Shown here: positions 6,031 through 9,429 of the stretch, in pieces
Numbering within the stretch: position 1 is the stretch's first letter
Layout of the letters: every line of letters starts with the position of its first letter
Assembly: GCA_027489295.1 (NCBI GenBank)
Contig: JAIYAA010000030.1
Coordinates: 1 to 9,429, forward strand
Reading direction: 5' to 3'
DNA: 9,429 nucleotides
Origin: Sphingomonadales bacterium
GTDB lineage: Bacteria > Pseudomonadota > Alphaproteobacteria > Sphingomonadales > Sphingomonadaceae
Made by a program: the position numbers and the translations under genes
Notes under the pieces: generated by a model
The model's database searches: none
The model's input: the letters and a program-made list of their open reading frames with translations, nothing else
Told to the model about the DNA's origin: nothing

Positions 6031-7020
6031 TCAATCTCCTTCGGGGCTGGGGGGCAAGAGAAGGTCGGCGAGCGCGTAGCTGCCGGTGTCAGGGTCGAGC
6101 CCGGCAACACGGGCGACCTGCACGACGCGGCGGTCGAGACCGCGGCCGGAGACGAAGACGATGACGTCGATCGCCTCGGCGATGAGCTGGCGCGGCACGG
6201 TGACCACCGCCTCCTGCACCAAGCCTTCGATGCGGGTGAGCGCGGACAGCGCGCCATTGCCGTGGACCGTGGCGATGCCGCCGGGGTGGCCGGTATTCCA
6301 CGCCTTGAGCATGTCGAGCGCCTCTGGACCGCGGACCTCACCGACGATGATGCGGTCGGGGCGCAGCCGGAGGGTCGAGCGGACCAGGTCTGCCATGGTC
6401 ACAATACCGGCCCGCGTGCGGAGCGCGACCGTGTCGGCGGCAGGGCTCTGCAGTTCGCGCGTGTCCTCGATCAGCAGGATACGCTCGTCGAGGCACGCCA
6501 TCTCGGCCAGCAGCGCATCGGCGAGCGTGGTCTTGCCCGAGCTGGTCCCGCCGGCGATCAGGATGTTGTGCCGCAGGAGGACGCAGGCTTTCAGCCGGTC
6601 GGCCGCCAGCCGCGTCATGACGCCGTCGGCCACATAGTCGTCGAGCCGGTAGAGACGCTCGGCCGGCTTGCGGATCGAGAAGCACGGCGCGGTGGACACC
6701 GGCGGCAGCACGCCCTCGAACCGCTCCCCTGCCCGCCCTTCCTCGTGGGGTGGGAGTTCGGCCGACACGATTGGCGCGTAGCCGTGCACCTCGGCGCGCG
6801 CATGCGCGGCGACAAGCCGAATGATCCGCTCGACCTGCGCGGCCTCCATGCGAATGCCGGTGTCGGAGCGCCCCTCCCCCAACCGGTCCAGCCGGAGCGC
6901 GCCGTCGGGGTTGACCATGATCTCGGTGACGCGCGGATCGGCGAGCGCTGCGGCGATCGCCGGGCCCATGGCTGTCCGCAGCATCGCGCGCCGCCGATCG
7001 CCGGATATGCCGGCGGTCAC
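6031..7020 (-). CDS. trbB: TrbB, VirB11-type conjugation ATPase
   Basis: TrbB is the hexameric VirB11-type traffic ATPase that works at the cytoplasmic face of the channel. I chose the GTG at 7020, which overlaps the stop of the upstream regulator in a GTGA and has a GGAG eight bases before it; an ATG at 6984 is the alternative but lacks a clear ribosome site. The 329-aa product, close to the 320 aa of RP4 TrbB, shows ADPRVTEIMVNPDGALRLDR in the N-terminal domain and FEGVLPPVSTAPCFSIRKPA in the linker region. Walker A is GGTSSGKTT at residues 157-165, the Asp box is LLIEDTREL near 182-190, Walker B is RPDRIIVGEVRG at 220-231, and the His box is TGHPGGIATVHGN at 243-255. All catalytic motifs are present, so this ATPase, unlike TrbE, looks intact. 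The frame remains open upstream to 7770, but that extension is a shadow. Confidence 0.95.
   Translation of the reverse strand: MTAGISGDRRRAMLRTAMGPAIAAALADPRVTEIMVNPDGALRLDRLGEGRSDTGIRMEAAQVERIIRLVAAHARAEVHGYAPIVSAELPPHEEGRAGERFEGVLPPVSTAPCFSIRKPAERLYRLDDYVADGVMTRLAADRLKACVLLRHNILIAGGTSSGKTTLADALLAEMACLDERILLIEDTRELQSPAADTVALRTRAGIVTMADLVRSTLRLRPDRIIVGEVRGPEALDMLKAWNTGHPGGIATVHGNGALSALTRIEGLVQEAVVTVPRQLIAEAIDVIVFVSGRGLDRRVVQVARVAGLDPDTGSYALADLLLPPSPEGD
6036..6041 (-). promoter_or_regulatory. Ribosome-binding site for trbC (AAGGAG)
   Basis: AAGGAG inside the last codons of trbB lies seven bases before the ATG at 6028, the same motif and spacing as for trbJ. It decides the start against the upstream TTG. 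Confidence 0.75.
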
Positions 7021-7418
7021 TGGCCGGTCTCCGAGGCGCCGATTGTCCTGCGGCCAGCCGCAACCTGTCGGCCGACCTGGGTGACGAACGCCTCGAAGCG
7101 CTTGGCGCCCATGGCGCGACCCGCCTGGTCGCTCTCGGCGAGCGGCGCGTGGATCGCGAGTTCGTAGCGGACGAACAGTGCCAGAGTCTCGCGAAGGACA
7201 TGCTCGTTCCGCTCGATCCGACCGATCGCTGTCGTCATGCGGTCCAGCCGCAGGCCGAAACGCTCCTCCAGTTCGGAGACGCCGCGCCGGTTTAGCCAGG
7301 CAGTCACGGCATCCGCGAGGATCGCCGACTTCGACGCACCCGGCTTCGCCGCAAGTGCTTCCAGCCGATCGCTGAGCGGCTTTGGCAGGAAGAGCTGGTG
7401 GCGGACCTTCTCGACCAT
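7017..7418 (-). CDS. CopG-type ribbon-helix-helix DNA-binding protein
   Basis: This 133-aa protein begins MVEKVRHQLFLPKPLSDRLE and continues with ALAAKPGASKSAILADAVTA, a ribbon-helix-helix pattern: a short beta strand (KVRHQLFLP) and two helices around a PGASKS turn. Residues 46-95 are helical with alternating charges (ELEERFGLRLDRMTTAIGRI), likely for oligomerisation. In P-type conjugation operons of alphaproteobacteria a CopG-family gene very often sits between traG and trbB, and it may repress the operon or act near the transfer origin; neither is shown here. The ATG at 7418 has a GGAG eight bases upstream. A GTG at 7424 overlaps the traG stop but is only two bases from that site. The end overlaps the trbB start. 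No operator or promoter is visible in the window. Confidence 0.85.
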   Translation of the reverse strand: MVEKVRHQLFLPKPLSDRLEALAAKPGASKSAILADAVTAWLNRRGVSELEERFGLRLDRMTTAIGRIERNEHVLRETLALFVRYELAIHAPLAESDQAGRAMGAKRFEAFVTQVGRQVAAGRRTIGASETGQ

Positions 7419-7420
7419 GG

Positions 7421-9311
7421 TCACAGCTCCACCTGCATGTCGCCGGCCCGGTGCCCGCCGGCACCATCCGCACCTGCGTCCATCGCGAAGGCGGCGCGCG
7501 CGATGCCGGAGGCACCGGCCCGGTCCATGGCACGCTGGTCGGCGGCCGGGTCGTCCTCGTCCTGGCCGAGCCCCAACACCTCGGTGGGCGTGGGTTCGGC
7601 GGCCGGCTTCTCCGGAAGCTCCTGCCCGGGATGACGCGCCTGCTCGAGCCCGCCGTCCTCATCCTCGCGCTGCTCTGCCGCACCCCCTGCGAGGCGCGTG
7701 TCCGTTTCACGGACGACGCCGGCCCAGTCATTTGCCCGCGGCGCAGGCCGATCGGCATAGTCGCCATCACCGAGCACAGGCGGCGGCAGGATCCGGGCCT
7801 TGAAGACTGCGTCCTTGTAATAGCGCAGCTTGGTAGCGCGGATCGGCGGCGTGCCCGCCACCAGCACCAGCTCCTCCGTCGGCGGCAGCTGCATGACTTC
7901 GCCGGGCGTCAGCAGCGCCCTCGCCGTCTCCTGCCGGCTGACCATGACATGGGCGAGCCAGGGTGCGAGCCGGTGCCCGGCATAATTGCGCATCGCGCGT
8001 TGCTCGGTCGAGGTGCCGAGGGCATCGGAAATGCGCTTCGCTGTCCGATCGTCGTTCGTCGCGAAGGCAATGCGGACATGGCAATTGTCGAGGATGGCGT
8101 TGTGCTCGCCGTAGGCTTTCTCGATCTGGTTGAGGCTCTGCGCGATCAGGAAGGCGCGGACGCCGTAGCCGGCGAGGAACGCCAGGCTTGTCTCGAAGAA
8201 GTCGAGGCGCCCCAGCGCAGGGAACTCGTCGAGCATCATCAGCAGCTTGTGGCGGCCTCCGGTCTTGGCGGCCTTCTCTGCTTCCAGATGCTCGGTCAGG
8301 CGACGGCCGATCTGGTTGAGCACGAGCCGGATCAGCGGCTTGGTGCGGCTGATGTCGGAGGGTGGCACCACTAGGTAGAGCGACACCGGCGCCTCGGCTT
8401 CGACCAGGTCGGCGATGCGCCAGTCGCAGCGCGACGTGACGGCCGCGACCGTCGGATCCCGGTAGAGACCGAGAAAAGACATGGCAGTCGACAGCACGCC
8501 GGAGCGCTCATTCTCGGATTTGTTCAGAACTTCACGTGCTGCCGATGCGACCACCGGATGGACGGCGGGCGCTTCGGGCGTGCCGAGATGATTGGTGGTC
8601 ATCATCCGATCCAGCGTGTCGGTAAACTTGCGCTGCGGATCGGAGAGGAAGGAGGCGACGCGGGCCAGCGTCTTCTCGTCCTCGGCATAGAGGACGTGAA
8701 GGATCGCGCCGACGAGCAGCGAGTGGCTGGTCTTCTCCCAATGATTGCGGCGCTCCAGCGCGCCTTCGGGGTCGACCAGAATGTCGGCAATGTTCTGGAC
8801 GTCGCGCACCTCGTTGATGCCGCGACGGACCTCGATCAGCGGATTGTACCGCGCCGAGCGCGCATCCGTCGGATTGAAGAGCAGGCAATGCGAGAAACGC
8901 TGGCGCCAGCCGGCGGTCAGCTGCCAGTTCTCGCCCTTGATGTCGTGAACGACCGTCGAACCGGTCCAGCCGAGCAGCGAAGGTATGACGAGGCCCACGC
9001 CCTTGCCGCTCCGGGTCGGCGCGAACGCCATGACATGCTCGGGGCCATCATGGCGTAGGTACTGCCGACCCACGCGACCGAGGAACACGCCGGCCTCCTT
9101 GACAAGCCCAGCAGCGCGAATGTCTTGATTAGTTGCCCAGCGGGCAGAGCCGTACGTCGTGACATGGCGCCGCTGGCGTGCACGCCAAAGGGACCCGAAG
9201 ATCGCAGCCCCGCATCCGACCATGCCGCTCGTGGCTGCAATGGCGCCAGCTTCTTCGAAGATCGTGGGGGCATAGGCCTCGAATGAGAACCACCAACCGA
9301 ACAATGCCCCG
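7421..9311 (-). CDS. traG: TraG (VirD4-type coupling ATPase), 5' end lost to an insertion
   Basis: TraG is the coupling ATPase that links the relaxosome to the mating channel. TraG sequence begins GALFGWWFSFEAYAPTIFEE at about 9310 and runs to the stop at 7423-7421, about 629 residues. It has one remaining membrane segment (GAIAATSGMVGCGAAIFG), the family marker VTTYGSARWA, Walker A in FAPTRSGKGVG, then VVHDIKGENW and LLFNPTDARSARYNP. Further on come Walker B in LLMMLDEFPALGRLDFF and the IAQSLNQIEKAYG motif. The C-terminal tail is acidic and low in complexity. Normal members begin about 60-70 residues earlier with a first membrane segment and a periplasmic loop; here an insertion sequence starts at 9312 instead. 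The open frame continues into the insertion to an ATG at 9424, giving a chimeric 667-aa product with 38 foreign residues. The catalytic domain is intact but membrane anchoring is impaired and the native start is gone. Confidence 0.9.
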
Positions 9312-9429
9312 TGACCTGCTCCCCAGAAATCATGCCATTGGTAAGTTAGCTCGTCAGATGGAGACGAGTGATGCGGCGAAGCCGATTTACCGAGGATCAG
9401 ATCATTGGGGTGCTGCGGGAGCATGAGGC
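9312..9429 (+). mobile_element. Left end of an IS3-family insertion sequence
   Basis: At 9312 the traG homology stops and a sequence begins with TGACCTGCTCCCCAGAAATC, consistent with an IS3-family inverted repeat that starts with TG. Fifty-nine bases later an IS3-type orfA starts in the same direction. The element runs off the window, so the right inverted repeat and target duplication cannot be seen. The boundary is inferred from loss of traG similarity plus the TG start and could be off by a few bases. Confidence 0.75.
9371..9429 (+). CDS. IS3-family transposase OrfA, N-terminal part
   Basis: The ATG at 9371 has a GGAG at 9360-9363, seven bases upstream. The visible 19 residues read MRRSRFTEDQIIGVLREHE, with a further partial codon pair. 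The pattern K/R-S-R-F-T/S-E-x-Q-I-I-x-V-L-x-E-x-E is the start of the helix-turn-helix OrfA of IS3-family elements, which binds the terminal repeats and, by frameshifting onto orfB, yields the full transposase. Only this start lies in the window. It is transcribed towards the right edge, away from traG. Confidence 0.85.
   Translation, partial: MRRSRFTEDQIIGVLREHE

Noticed and set aside
7021..7770. N-terminal extension of the trbB frame to about 579 codons
   Set aside because: The extension overlaps the ribbon-helix-helix gene and the traG 3' end and has no family similarity; a coupled GTG start at 7020 gives the normal TrbB size.
6262..8374. Plus-strand open frames of about 300 and 330 codons opposite trbB and traG
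   Set aside because: No family motifs and biased composition; the minus-strand genes have full sets of Walker and family motifs over the same bases.
1..9429. CRISPR arrays, tRNA or rRNA genes, transfer origin, integrase, relaxase
   Set aside because: No regularly spaced repeats, no tRNA-like or rRNA-like stretches, and no integrase or relaxase motifs were seen on either strand.

Overview
The window is about two thirds G+C and looks like a sphingomonad or other alphaproteobacterial genome carrying a decaying P-type (Trb) conjugative element. The lineage is inferred from base composition, the style of the Trb proteins, an entericidin-like gene end, and a small helical protein of a type I associate with sphingomonads. 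No rRNA, tRNA or CRISPR array is visible.

Layout. Positions 1-330 on the plus strand hold the 3' end of an entericidin-like lipoprotein gene, a very strong hairpin, and a small hypothetical gene; this is probably chromosomal flank. Positions 331 to about 637 are a scar: sequence with no recognised identity, followed by a fragment of a DUF1998 (DrmB-like) gene. From about 638 to 9311 the minus strand carries one tightly packed transfer operon. In transcription order it is traG (coupling ATPase), a CopG-type ribbon-helix-helix gene, trbB, trbC, trbD, trbE, trbJ, trbL, trbF and the first part of trbG. Most junctions overlap by a few bases or are separated by 2-4 bases, which implies translational coupling. 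From about 9312 to the end is the left end of an IS3-family insertion sequence with the start of its orfA on the plus strand.

How the genes work together. TraG would deliver the relaxosome to the channel. TrbB and TrbE are the VirB11- and VirB4-type ATPases. TrbC is pilin, TrbD and TrbL are inner-membrane parts, TrbJ is a VirB5-like periplasmic protein, and TrbF (VirB8-like) and TrbG (VirB9-like) link the inner and outer membranes. trbI, which normally follows trbG, is absent.

The main observation is that the machine has been disabled in at least three places while the other genes stay open. TrbE has an in-frame internal deletion that removes the entire Walker A/B ATPase core (junction at 4248/4249). 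trbG is cut after about 138 codons and joined to a DUF1998 gene fragment (junction about 632-638). traG has lost its start and first membrane segment to the IS3-type insertion (junction about 9311/9312). The element is therefore probably immobile by itself and recently decaying. I see no intact new system; the DUF1998 remnant hints that a defence-type locus was once nearby.
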